Shown here piece after piece: positions 1 to 7,535 of a DNA stretch of 36,297 nt. Source of the DNA: an uncultured Clostridia bacterium (lineage in GTDB: Bacteria > Bacillota > Clostridia > TANB77 > CAG-508). A program made the position numbers and the translations under genes. The notes under the pieces are model-generated. The model did no database searches, was not told the DNA's origin, and was given only the letters and a program-made list of their open reading frames with translations. Numbering within the stretch: the stretch's first letter is position 1; each line of letters opens with the position of its first letter. The stretch is from positions 1 through 36,297 of the forward strand of contig CANQCG010000016.1 of NCBI GenBank assembly GCA_947589645.1, written 5' to 3'.

Positions 1-1
1 T

Positions 2-64
2 TTTGATCAGAAATTTATGAGATTACAAGATATTAAAAAAATTTTATCTGATACAAAAAAATAA
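2..64 (+). CDS. C-terminal end of an unidentified protein (partial)
   Basis: An open frame enters from the left edge and ends at TAA 62-64, giving the last 20 residues (ending SDTKK). It is followed by a strong terminator at 95-137, which fits the real end of a gene. The fragment is too short to assign a family. In related Clostridia a NUDIX hydrolase often precedes spoIIM, but nothing in these residues proves that. Confidence 0.5.
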   Translation, partial: FDQKFMRLQDIKKILSDTKK

Positions 65-94
65 TTTTTTCACAAGACAAAAAAGACAAAACTT

Positions 95-137
95 AAAGCC
101 TTGTACATACTGATATAGTCAATGTACAAGGCTTTTT
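95..137 (+). terminator. Rho-independent terminator after the upstream gene
   Basis: A perfect 14-bp inverted repeat (AAAGCCTTGTACAT at 95-108 and its complement at 122-135) encloses a 13-nt loop and runs into a T-tract. It separates the upstream gene from spoIIM. The rest of the gap to 302 is AT-rich with A8 and T8 runs, and I see no further feature there. Confidence 0.9.
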
Positions 138-302
138 ACCATTTTTTACTGTCAAAGTCAGGTTATATACTTTTTTGCCTTTTTTTTCAATAGTTTCAAG
201 GAATTTTGTCATAAAATTAATATAAAAATTTCATTAAATGTTCTAAAAAAAATATTATCGAATAGACATTATGTAGTTACTAAAATCGATAAGGAGTTTA
301 CT

Positions 303-1022
303 ATGAACTTAAAAGAACAGATGAAAAAGCCCAAAAACATATCTAGAAAATATAAATATGAAAACATAAGAAATAATATAACGCAAAAGGTAAAAAAGAA
401 AAATAAAATTATAGATGTAGTAATGAACTTTGTAACAAATAACATAAAAGAATACATAATAATAACATTGATATTTTTACTTGGAATATTCTTAGGAGTA
501 ATGTTTGTAAACAACTTAGAAGAAGGGCAAAAAACAGAAATAATTTCGTATGTAAATACTTACATAGAAGCATTTAAGCAAAGTGATTCAAGCATTAACA
601 TAACATTGTTACAAAATAATATAAGAGACAATATAATTTTAACTTTAATAATATGGTTTATAGGAAGCACTATTATAGGAATACCAATAGTATTTGGAAT
701 AATAGCATTTAGAGGGTTTTGCTTAGGGTATACAATTTCTGCAATAACCATAGTATTTGGAACAGCGAAAGGCATAGCATTTATAGCAATATCTATAATA
801 ATGCAAAATATTTTGTTTATACCGGGAATAATATCGCTTGGTGTAAGCTCGCTAAAAGCGTATAAATCAATATACACTGACAAAAGAAAAGAAAACATAA
901 AATTAGAACTAGTAAGGCACACTGTATTTTCTATATTAATTTTGTTTATTTTAATAGGTTCTGCAGTGGTTGAAACAGAAATTTCGACAAATTTATTAAG
1001 AGGTTTAATAAAATATTTTTAA
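303..1022 (+). CDS. spoIIM: SpoIIM-like (DUF95) membrane protein
   Basis: A 239-residue integral membrane protein of the SpoIIM/DUF95 family. After a basic cytosolic N-terminus of about 50 residues come a membrane segment (about 53-72), an extracytoplasmic stretch and four further hydrophobic segments, including the family-typical region GIIAFRGFCLGYTIS around residues 140-155. In endospore formers SpoIIM works with SpoIID and SpoIIP in peptidoglycan remodelling during engulfment; family members also occur in non-sporulating lineages. The start has a good AAGGAG at 291-296, six bases before ATG 303. The neighbour xerD 91 bp downstream is a common Clostridia arrangement. The family call is firm; an engulfment role is inferred. 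Confidence 0.85.
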   Translation: MNLKEQMKKPKNISRKYKYENIRNNITQKVKKKNKIIDVVMNFVTNNIKEYIIITLIFLLGIFLGVMFVNNLEEGQKTEIISYVNTYIEAFKQSDSSINITLLQNNIRDNIILTLIIWFIGSTIIGIPIVFGIIAFRGFCLGYTISAITIVFGTAKGIAFIAISIIMQNILFIPGIISLGVSSLKAYKSIYTDKRKENIKLELVRHTVFSILILFILIGSAVVETEISTNLLRGLIKYF

Positions 1023-1058
1023 AAAATTATGAAAACCTATTTACTTTTTTTAAAATGT

Positions 1059-1087
1059 TTGATATAAATTATATCAATATTTACATA
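1059..1087 (+). promoter_or_regulatory. Candidate xerD promoter overlapping a palindrome
   Basis: TTGATA (1059-1064), a 17-nt spacer and TACATA (1082-1087) make a plausible SigA promoter. The -35 lies in a 9-1-9 inverted repeat, TTGATATAA-A-TTATATCAA (1059-1077), which resembles an operator. The -10 is not optimal, so confidence is moderate. Confidence 0.5.
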
Positions 1088-1113
1088 AACATAAAAATAG
1101 ATGGGGGAACGAA

Positions 1114-1995
1114 ATGGAAAAACAATTAAAATTATTCTTTGATTTTTTAGAAAATGAAAAAAAGGCTTCAAACAACACATTGCAATCTTATAGAAGAGAC
1201 ATAAAGCAATATGAGAACTATTTAGATGCAAAACAAAAGAAATATGATGAAGTTACAAAAAAAGATATGAAGGAATACATAGACCATTTAAAAGAAATTG
1301 GCAAAAAACCATCTACAATATCAAGAAACATAGCATCAATAAGATCTTTTTACCAATATGAAGTAAAAAATAAAAAGATAAAAGAAGACCCTACTGACGG
1401 TATTCAATCACCAAAAGTAGAAAAAAGAGTTCCAAGCATATTAACTTCTAGTGAAGTATCTTTATTACTAGACCAACCAAAAGCAACAGACTTAAAAGGT
1501 GTTAGAGATAAAGCTATGCTAGAATTTGCGTATGCAACAGGAATGAGAGTAACAGAGATAATATCTTTAAATGTTGAAGATGTCAACTTAGAAGAGGGAT
1601 ATGCTGTTTGCAAAAATGGAAGCAAACAAAGAACTATTCCACTAGGAAACATGTCTTTGAAAGCATTAAAAGAATATGTAAATTCTGCAAGAGAAGTTTT
1701 AATTAAAAAAGATGATGAAAAAGCCCTTTTTGTTAATATAAACGGAACTAGACTAACAAGACAAGGCTTCTGGAAAATAATTAAATATTACAAAGAGCAA
1801 GCCCACATATCAAAAGATATTACGCCACATGTTTTAAGACATTCTTTTGCAACACATTTATTGCAAAATGGAGCTGACTTAAAGTCAATTCAAGCAATGC
1901 TAGGACACTCAGATATACTTTCAACTCAAGTATATATGCAATTCCAAGATGATAGCTTAAAAGATATTTATAGAAAGGCTCATCCAAGGGCATAA
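1114..1995 (+). CDS. xerD: Tyrosine recombinase XerD
   Basis: A 293-residue tyrosine recombinase with an N-terminal SAM-like core-binding domain (about 1-85) and a C-terminal catalytic domain. All six catalytic positions can be placed: Arg145 (ATGMRVTEI), Lys171, His239 and Arg242 (HVLRHSF), His265 (LGHSD) and nucleophile Tyr274 (TQVYM). Length and the HPRA C-terminus match the chromosomal XerC/XerD enzymes that resolve chromosome dimers at dif sites with FtsK. The start is ATG 1114 behind a G-rich Shine-Dalgarno (GGGGGAACG). No transposase, excisionase or att sites are nearby, so a housekeeping role is far likelier than mobile-element integration. Its 3' end is copied into 27-bp tandem repeats. 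Confidence 0.9.
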   Translation: MEKQLKLFFDFLENEKKASNNTLQSYRRDIKQYENYLDAKQKKYDEVTKKDMKEYIDHLKEIGKKPSTISRNIASIRSFYQYEVKNKKIKEDPTDGIQSPKVEKRVPSILTSSEVSLLLDQPKATDLKGVRDKAMLEFAYATGMRVTEIISLNVEDVNLEEGYAVCKNGSKQRTIPLGNMSLKALKEYVNSAREVLIKKDDEKALFVNINGTRLTRQGFWKIIKYYKEQAHISKDITPHVLRHSFATHLLQNGADLKSIQAMLGHSDILSTQVYMQFQDDSLKDIYRKAHPRA

Positions 1996-2063
1996 AGCAA
2001 AAACACTTGTCCAAGGGCATAAAGTAAAAAAACTCATCCAAGAGATTAAAGTAAAAACACAAA
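1983..2063 (+). repeat. Three tandem 27-bp repeats derived from the xerD 3' end
   Basis: Three contiguous 27-bp units occupy 1983-2009, 2010-2036 and 2037-2063, each beginning TCCAAG and carrying the TAA stop context. Units 1 and 2 are near-identical; unit 3 has diverged (AGAGATTAAAG). The first unit contains the last xerD codons and its stop, so copies 2 and 3 are a non-coding duplication of the gene end lying before the terminator. Confidence 0.85.
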
Positions 2064-2104
2064 TCCACAAACTCATTAATTTAAAGTGAGTTTGTGGATT
2101 TTTT
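2062..2104. terminator. Bidirectional terminator between xerD and the small minus-strand gene
   Basis: A 14-bp perfect stem (AATCCACAAACTCA at 2062-2075 pairing with 2087-2100), an 11-nt loop and flanking A and T tracts. It lies between convergent genes and can serve both strands. Confidence 0.9.
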
Positions 2105-2118
2105 GCTATATTGACACT

Positions 2119-2379
2119 CTAAATATTTGGTAGATTTTGACCTTTAAAGTCTGTAGCTTCTACAATTACTACACTGTCATCTGGGTTAAGTCTTTCAGTA
2201 ACATTGTCCCTAAATTCTGGTAAAGGTTGCATAGAAAATACTTGGTATGCATTGTCAAAAAGCTTAGTGCTATACTGAAAAGACTCCATGTAGTCGATAA
2301 TATCTTTTTTGCTATCTCTGCATCCAGGTCCAGGTGCAGGATTATTTGCAAAGCTAAACATTATTACGAAATTATGCAT
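2119..2379 (-). CDS. Small conserved-looking protein, possible Cas2/SinR/VapD-like fold
   Basis: An 86-residue soluble protein starting MHNFVIMFSF. ATG at 2379 is preferred over the upstream in-frame GTG because AGAGGTGG sits at the right distance before it. I do not recognise the family with certainty. The apparent order is strand (NFVIMFSF), helix (KKDIIDYMESF), strand (STKLFDNAYQVFS), helix (EFRDNVTERL), strand (DDSVVIVEA) and a short tail (GQNLPNI). A beta-alpha-beta-alpha-beta core ending in a D-D/S-hydrophobic strand resembles ferredoxin-fold Cas2/VapD/SinR-like proteins. It has an excellent promoter of its own and about 100 nt of leader, both evidence of a real gene. The fold assignment is inference only. 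Confidence 0.65.
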   Translation of the reverse strand: MHNFVIMFSFANNPAPGPGCRDSKKDIIDYMESFQYSTKLFDNAYQVFSMQPLPEFRDNVTERLNPDDSVVIVEATDFKGQNLPNI

Positions 2380-2483
2380 AATATCCACCTCTCTTTCCTT
2401 AAAGTTTTTATACTTGATGGAAAGTAGTTAAGTTAATGCATTTAACATAAGTATAATTTTGTTAATTGCTTTTCATCAGTTAC

Positions 2484-2512
2484 ATTATATATTTTTAAAT
2501 TTTACAAGTCAA
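2484..2512 (-). promoter_or_regulatory. SigA promoter for the small minus-strand gene
   Basis: Read on the minus strand: TTGACT (2512-2507), exactly 17 nt, TATAAT (2489-2484). This is one of the best promoters in the window. The implied transcript has a leader of roughly 100 nt before ATG 2379. Confidence 0.75.
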
Positions 2513-2589
2513 CGATTATGAAAAACTTTGAAAAATTAATAAGTTTTGTTGCATTAGAATTTTGAATGCACAATGCAATAAAATATGTA

Positions 2590-2619
2590 AAAAATAGCAA
2601 CAAAAGGTTGCTATTTTTT
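2590..2619 (+). terminator. Rho-independent terminator at the left border of the polysaccharide locus
   Basis: A 12-bp stem (AAAAATAGCAAC at 2590-2601, complement at 2607-2618), a 5-nt loop and a T-run. Its 3' arm also supplies the -35 box of the promoter at 2608-2636. The hairpin at 22264 is nearly the same sequence. Confidence 0.8.
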
Positions 2620-2636
2620 GCTTTTTGTAGTAAAAT
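2608..2636 (+). promoter_or_regulatory. Probable main promoter of the polysaccharide locus, built into a terminator
   Basis: TTGCTA (2608-2613), 17 nt, TAAAAT (2631-2636). The -35 is embedded in the descending arm of the terminator hairpin. The same layout, with the same -35 and spacer length, recurs at 22281-22309. The first gene starts about 100 nt downstream. Confidence 0.6.
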
Positions 2637-2739
2637 AATAAATTAGTTGGTATACTTATTTTTACTATAAATTTTAATAAAAAAAGAAAACAAAAAGAAA
2701 GTCTAAATATATTGTTATTTATCAATTAAGGAGATACAT

Positions 2740-3767
2740 ATGGATATTTATATGCTTATTTTAGTCATAACTTTTATATTTATAGTTTTATATAAAGCAA
2801 AACTAAAAAACAAGAAACTATATGGATTACAGATAAAGAGCAAACAACTATGATAAGAGCAATTTGTTGTATAATAGTAGTACTGGTTCATATACCTAAG
2901 GAGAATAGTAATTTTATTCAAGATAGTATTGGATCATTTGGATATATTGCAGTAACCATATTTTTTATGCTATCTGCGTATGGGCTAAAATATAGTGTGG
3001 CAACCAAAAAAGATTATTTAAAAGGTTTTTGGAAAAATCGAATATTGAATTTATTAATACCATTTTGGATAGCTAATACTATATCGGTTATATTGAAACC
3101 TAGTAATGATATAACAACAAATATATTAAAAATTATAGGATTGAATGGAATATCATTTATAACAATATTATTATTATACTATGTCCTATTTTGGGTGATA
3201 AATACTATTTTTAAAAAGCAAAAAATTGCCGATTACATATTATATGCAATAGTTTTATCATATAGCATATTGGGAAAAGTAATGAATTTTACAACAGGAT
3301 GGCAAGTTGAAACCATGGGATTTATATATGGCAGTTTGATATATGATATTATTCCTAAAATAGAAAAAAATGCAAAGAAAAAAAAATATATATATATATA
3401 TATTTGCGGAATTATGTCATTAATTTTTGGACTTTTATATTTAAAATATAAAGATCTTTATATTTTAGGTACATGGTTTATAAGAACAGCACTAGGAATA
3501 ACTATTATAAGTTTTATGACAATAATATTAAACAAAATTGAAATTAAAAATAAAATTTTAAAGGGAATTGGAAACATAAGCTACGAAGTGTACTTGCTAC
3601 ATGGAGTTATTATGAAAATTATACCTAAAACTATAGGTTTAGTATCAGGTCAATATATAATACTAGTATTTATACTAACTTTTATAAGTGCAGCACTTTT
3701 AAAATTTGTTGATACTAAGATAATTAATTTTATAAAAAATACGCCAAAAATAAAGCAAGAAAGTTAA
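2740..3767 (+). pseudogene. Acyltransferase-3 family membrane protein, apparently frameshifted near the N-terminus
   Basis: The main frame (2850-3767, 305 codons) is a multi-spanning acyltransferase-3 (OafA-like) protein with the His-containing first helix CCIIVVLVHIP and an LLHG segment near the end; such proteins O-acetylate surface sugars at the membrane. A strong AAGGAG (2728-2733) instead precedes ATG 2740, whose 37-codon frame (a hydrophobic helix, then KAKLKNK) stops at 2851-2853. Adding one A to the A6 run at 2805-2810 would fuse the two and give KKQETIWITDKEQTTMIRA before the helix, a natural family start. So the gene is probably 2740-3767 with a one-base deletion, or is switchable at A6. 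Initiation at ATG 2850 cannot be excluded. It also contains A9 and (AT)9. Confidence 0.65.
3378..3403 (+). repeat. A9 followed by (AT)9 inside an acyltransferase gene
   Basis: A9 at 3378-3386 leads into (AT)9 at 3386-3403, sharing the last A. The tract is in frame and encodes Lys residues followed by YIYIYI at the edge of a membrane helix. It is long enough for slipped-strand mutation, but AT-rich DNA makes such tracts less remarkable than (AC)n. Confidence 0.6.
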
Positions 3768-3788
3768 ATGATTGGGAAAGGCACATAT

Positions 3789-4905
3789 ATGAAAATAGCG
3801 ATGATAGGGCACAAAAGGATTCCGTCAAGAGAAGGCGGAGTAGAAGTTGTTGTTGAGGAACTATCTACTAGACTCGTAGAAAGAGGAAACTTAGTAGATG
3901 TATATAATAGAAAAGGCAAAAATGTACAAGACAAAAGTGCAGATAAAGACAAAAAAAACATCAAGGAATATAAAGGTGTAAAAATAAAAACTATACCCAC
4001 CATTAATAAAAAAGGACTAGATGCATTAATTTATTCTTTCTTTGCATCAATAATAGCATCATTTAAAAAATATGATGTATTACATTACCATGCTGAGGGA
4101 AGCTGTGCAATGCTATGGATTCCACATTTATTCAAAAAAAGAATCATTGTAACCATACATGGGTTAGATTGGCAAAGAGCTAAATGGGGTGGATTTGCAA
4201 CAAAATATATTAAATTTCGGAGAAAAAATGGCAGTAAAATATGCAGACGAAATAATAGTTCTATCAAAAGGAGTCCAAAAATATTTTAAAGACACATATG
4301 GTAGAGATACGGCCTTTATACCAAATGGAGTTAACAAACCAGAAATAAAAGAAGCAGATATAATAACTACAAATTATGGTTTAAAGAAAGATGATTATAT
4401 TTTATTTTTAGCTAGAATAGTTCCAGAAAAAGGCTTACATTATTTAATAGATGCATTTAAAGAAACTAATACAGACAAAAAGTTAGTAATTGCTGGTGGA
4501 GCAAGCCATACAAACGATTACTTAGAAGAAATAAAAAGAAAAGCATCAGAAGATAGTAGAATTATCATGACAGGCTTTGTACAAGGACAAGAATTAGAAG
4601 AATTATTTAGTAACTGCTATTTATATTGCCTTCCAAGTGACATAGAAGGAATGCCAATAAGCTTACTAGAGGCAATGAGCTATGGATGTACTTGTTTGGT
4701 AAGTGATATAGAGGAAAATGTACAAGTATGTGAAAATTATGCTATTCAATTTAAAAAAGGAAACATTGAGGATTTAAAAATAAAATTAGAACAAAGTTTA
4801 AATAACAATATTAATAATTCTACAACGGATATTAGTAACTTTATTTTAGAAAAGTATAATTGGAATAAAATAGTAAATGAAACTATGCAGTTATATAAAA
4901 ATTAA
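3789..4905 (+). pseudogene. GT4-type glycosyltransferase, split by a single-base frameshift
   Basis: Two overlapping frames make one GT4 glycosyltransferase. The first (ATG 3789, after GGGAAAGG) carries the acceptor-side domain from MKIAMIGHKRIPSREGG to about GLDWQRAKWGG. The second (about 4216-4905) carries the nucleotide-sugar domain, with PNGV, LFLARIVPEKGL and the GT4 signature region EGMPISLLEAMSYG. The first frame changes to the second at 4215-4218: AAATTTCGGAG reads KFRR, while dropping one T gives KFGEKMAVKY, which joins smoothly. A full-length product would be about 371 residues and add one sugar on the cytosolic face. The gene is either inactivated or carries a sequence error. The native ATG is 3789 rather than 3768 because of Shine-Dalgarno spacing. 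Confidence 0.85.
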
Positions 4906-4959
4906 AATTTGTGGTTGCATTATAATTAAAGGTTTAATAATTAGATAGGAGGGCTTTTT

Positions 4960-5985
4960 TTGAATAATATATTAAACATAAAGCAAGGGGCTATTGAAGA
5001 GTTATATGATATATTATTATCTAATAATATTACAGGAAAATTTTTGTATATAAGTGATAAATTTATAGACAATTTATATGGCAATCTAATAAAACAGCAA
5101 ATTCAAAAATTAGGAATATTGCAAATAGAGTATATAGACAATAATTCAATAGAATTGGCAATGAAAATTGCAGAAGAAGTCATAGAAAACAATATAGATT
5201 ACATTGTTGGCTTAGGAGGAGGAAAGGTTTTAGATGTATGCAAATATGCTTCATATATATCTAAGATTTCATGTATTTCTATTCCGACAACTATTTCTAA
5301 TGACGGTATTGCTTCTCCAATAGCAGTATTAAAAAAGAGAGACGGAAAAGTACAAAGCTTAGGATGTAAAATGCCTAAAGCAATAATTCTTGATACAAAT
5401 TTTATACAAAGTTGTCCAGTGGAGCTAACAAAAGCTGGAATAGGTGATACTATATCTAATTATATGGCATTAAAAGATTGGAAAAATGCTTATTTAAAAA
5501 AGAAAGATCAAATGAACAATTTTGCATATTTAATGTCAGAAAATGCTTTAGATTCATTGATGAGAACAAATTATAAATCAATTTGCCCAGAATTTATAAA
5601 AGCATTAGCTAACTCTATAATTCTATCTGGAATTGCAATGGAATTTGCGGGCAGTAGTAGACCAGTAAGCGGTTCAGAACATTTATTTAGCCATGCATTA
5701 GACTATTATACAAATCATAATAATTTACATGGAATTCAAGTAGCTTTAGGAACAGTTAGCATGTTAAAATTGCTTAAAGAAGATTATTCTTTAATATTGG
5801 AATATTTAAATAAGTTTGATGTTAATATTAATCCAAAAAAATTAGGAATAACAAAGCAAGAATTTGTATTATGTATGCAAAAAGCTTCTTCAATGAGACC
5901 TAACAGATATACATATTTAAACGAAATTAATCTAGATACAAAAGAATTAGAAAAAATATATGAAGAATTAGAGGAGGAATTATAA
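4960..5985 (+). CDS. Iron-containing alcohol / sn-glycerol-1-phosphate dehydrogenase family enzyme
   Basis: A 341-residue dehydroquinate-synthase-like dehydrogenase of the glycerol-1-phosphate dehydrogenase (AraM/EgsA-like) group. Visible features are the NAD(P) glycine motif VGLGGGKVLD (about residues 87-97), the substrate-side IPTTISNDGIASP, and metal-ligand His residues in SGSEHLFSHA and LHGIQ. The start is TTG 4960 after AGGAGGG (4947-4953); a T7 run fills the spacer. The stop lies 1 nt before the nucleotidyltransferase start, and a HAD and a LicD gene follow, so it most likely makes the reduced polyol phosphate precursor (for example glycerol from dihydroxyacetone) for a CDP-activated donor. 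The exact substrate is inference. Confidence 0.8.
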   Translation: MNNILNIKQGAIEELYDILLSNNITGKFLYISDKFIDNLYGNLIKQQIQKLGILQIEYIDNNSIELAMKIAEEVIENNIDYIVGLGGGKVLDVCKYASYISKISCISIPTTISNDGIASPIAVLKKRDGKVQSLGCKMPKAIILDTNFIQSCPVELTKAGIGDTISNYMALKDWKNAYLKKKDQMNNFAYLMSENALDSLMRTNYKSICPEFIKALANSIILSGIAMEFAGSSRPVSGSEHLFSHALDYYTNHNNLHGIQVALGTVSMLKLLKEDYSLILEYLNKFDVNINPKKLGITKQEFVLCMQKASSMRPNRYTYLNEINLDTKELEKIYEELEEEL

Positions 5986-5986
5986 A

Positions 5987-6697
5987 ATGAAAGCCTTAAT
6001 TTTAGCAGCTGGAATTGGAAGCAGATTAAGACCATTAACAGATGAATGTCCAAAATCACTAGTAAAAGTAAATGGAAAAGCAATATTAATTAAACAAATA
6101 GAAAACTTAAAGGAAAATGGAATCAATGATATAACTATTATTTCTGGATATAAAGCAGAAATATTAGAAAAAGAAGTACATGCAAGCTTTCCTGAAATAA
6201 ATATAATATGTAGTGAAGATTATTTAAATACAAATAACATGTATTCAGCTTATTTAGCAAGTGAAAAATTATATGGACAAGCATTTCTTATGATGAATGC
6301 AGATGTGTTTTATGATTCATCTGTTATAAAAAAATTATTAGATTCTGAGGCTGATAATGCAATTGTTACAGATATAGGAAGATATATGGAAGAATCTATG
6401 AAAGTAATAGAAAAAAATGGTAGATTAATTCAAATTTCTAAAGCTATAAGTAAGGAAGATGCATTAGGTTGTTCTATTGATGTATATAAATTTTCTAAAG
6501 AGGGTGGAATTAAATTTTTTGATAAATGTAAAGAATTTATTGAAGTAAAAAAAGAATTAAAATTATGGAGTGAAGTAGCATTAAATGATATCTTAAACGA
6601 AATAGAATTCAAAGCTTGCCCTTTAATAGGAAGATGGTACGAAATTGATAATCACGAAGACTTAGCAGCAGCACAAGAACTATTTAAGGAGATATAA
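5987..6697 (+). CDS. LicC-like sugar/polyol-phosphate nucleotidyltransferase
   Basis: A 236-residue single-domain nucleotidyltransferase. The N-terminus has the pyrophosphorylase signature LAAGIGSRLRPLTDECPKS (residues 6-24), followed by SEDYLNTNNMYSA typical of LicC-like phosphocholine cytidylyltransferases, the MMNADVFYD metal site and a C-terminal GRWYEIDNHEDL. It probably transfers CMP from CTP to a small phosphorylated alcohol. Start ATG 5987 overlaps the end of the previous gene's Shine-Dalgarno region (GAGGAGG), and its stop abuts ATG 6698, so translational coupling is likely. The substrate could be a glycerol phosphate, phosphocholine or another phospho-alcohol; the neighbouring dehydrogenase favours a polyol. 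Confidence 0.85.
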   Translation: MKALILAAGIGSRLRPLTDECPKSLVKVNGKAILIKQIENLKENGINDITIISGYKAEILEKEVHASFPEINIICSEDYLNTNNMYSAYLASEKLYGQAFLMMNADVFYDSSVIKKLLDSEADNAIVTDIGRYMEESMKVIEKNGRLIQISKAISKEDALGCSIDVYKFSKEGGIKFFDKCKEFIEVKKELKLWSEVALNDILNEIEFKACPLIGRWYEIDNHEDLAAAQELFKEI

Positions 6698-7504
6698 ATG
6701 ATAGAAAGCATAAAAAGTAAAAAATTATTTTTATTTGATTTGGATGGAACAATTTATAACGAGGATACTTTATTTAATGGAACAAAAGAATTATTAAATA
6801 AGATTATAGAAATTGGTGGTAAATATATTTTTATTACTAATAATTCATCTAAATCAATCTATGAATATATAAATAAAATAAAAGGCATGGGAATTAAAGC
6901 TGATTATGATAACTTTTATACATCTACACAAGCTACTATTGAATATTTAAATACTAATTATTTAAATAAATTGATTTATGCAATGGGAACCAAGGAGTTC
7001 ATTAAGGAATTACAACATAATGGTATTAATGTTACAACAACATATAGCAAAAATGCAGAAGTAGTACTTATAGGTTTTGATACAGAATTTAATTATGAAA
7101 AAGCAAGAGATGTTTGTAAATTATTATATGAGCATAAAAATATACCATATATAGCGACAAATCCGGATTTGGCTTGCCCAGTTAAAAATGGATTCATTCC
7201 AGATTGTGGAGCTATAGCTAAAATGCTTGAATGTGCAACAGGAAGAAAGCCAATATTTATAGGTAAGCCTGAACCTACAATGATTAACTATTGTATGAAT
7301 AATTTTAAGTGTTCAAAAGAAGAAACTGTAGTAATAGGAGATAGGTTATATACAGATATAGCCTCTGGAATAAATGCTGGAGTATGCACAATTTGTGTTT
7401 TAACCGGTGAAGCTACCGTAGAAGAGATAGAAAAAAGTGAAACAAAGCCAAATTTTGTTTTGAATGGTGTGAAAGATATATATGATATTTTAAATGCTAT
7501 ATAA
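6698..7504 (+). CDS. HAD-IIA (NagD-like) phosphatase
   Basis: A 268-residue HAD superfamily enzyme of subclass IIA. Motif I is FDLDGTIYNED (residues 12-22), motif II FITNNSS (about 47-53), a C2 cap lies in the middle, motif III is the Lys in IGKPEP, and motif IV is VIGDRLYTDI (about 213-222). Relatives dephosphorylate small metabolites such as glycerol phosphates and nucleotides. It starts directly at the previous stop (TAA ATG) and belongs to the four-gene cassette 4960-8348. A nucleotidyltransferase, dehydrogenase and HAD set resembles the pneumococcal gtp1-3 genes assigned to CDP-2-glycerol synthesis; that parallel rests on family composition only. Confidence 0.85.
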   Translation: MIESIKSKKLFLFDLDGTIYNEDTLFNGTKELLNKIIEIGGKYIFITNNSSKSIYEYINKIKGMGIKADYDNFYTSTQATIEYLNTNYLNKLIYAMGTKEFIKELQHNGINVTTTYSKNAEVVLIGFDTEFNYEKARDVCKLLYEHKNIPYIATNPDLACPVKNGFIPDCGAIAKMLECATGRKPIFIGKPEPTMINYCMNNFKCSKEETVVIGDRLYTDIASGINAGVCTICVLTGEATVEEIEKSETKPNFVLNGVKDIYDILNAI

Positions 7505-7535
7505 ACGATTTTTATAAAATATAAGGAGTGACTCT

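Larger units (their letters stand above)
2380..2739. other. Intergenic control region between the small gene and the polysaccharide locus
   Basis: This gap of about 360 nt contains, from left to right: the Shine-Dalgarno and leader of the minus-strand small gene, its minus-strand promoter (2484-2512), a TTGCATT/AATGCAA inverted repeat (2549-2555 and 2572-2578), a plus-strand terminator (2590-2619) merged with a plus-strand promoter (2608-2636), and AAGGAG at 2728-2733 that starts the first polysaccharide gene. I found no further coding sequence. Confidence 0.6.

Noticed and set aside
1114..1995. XerD as integrase of a mobile element
   Set aside because: It has the housekeeping length and C-terminus, sits next to spoIIM, and no transposase, excisionase or att site is visible.
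1983..2063. Short CRISPR-like repeat array
   Set aside because: The 27-bp units are directly contiguous with no spacers, and the first unit is the end of xerD.
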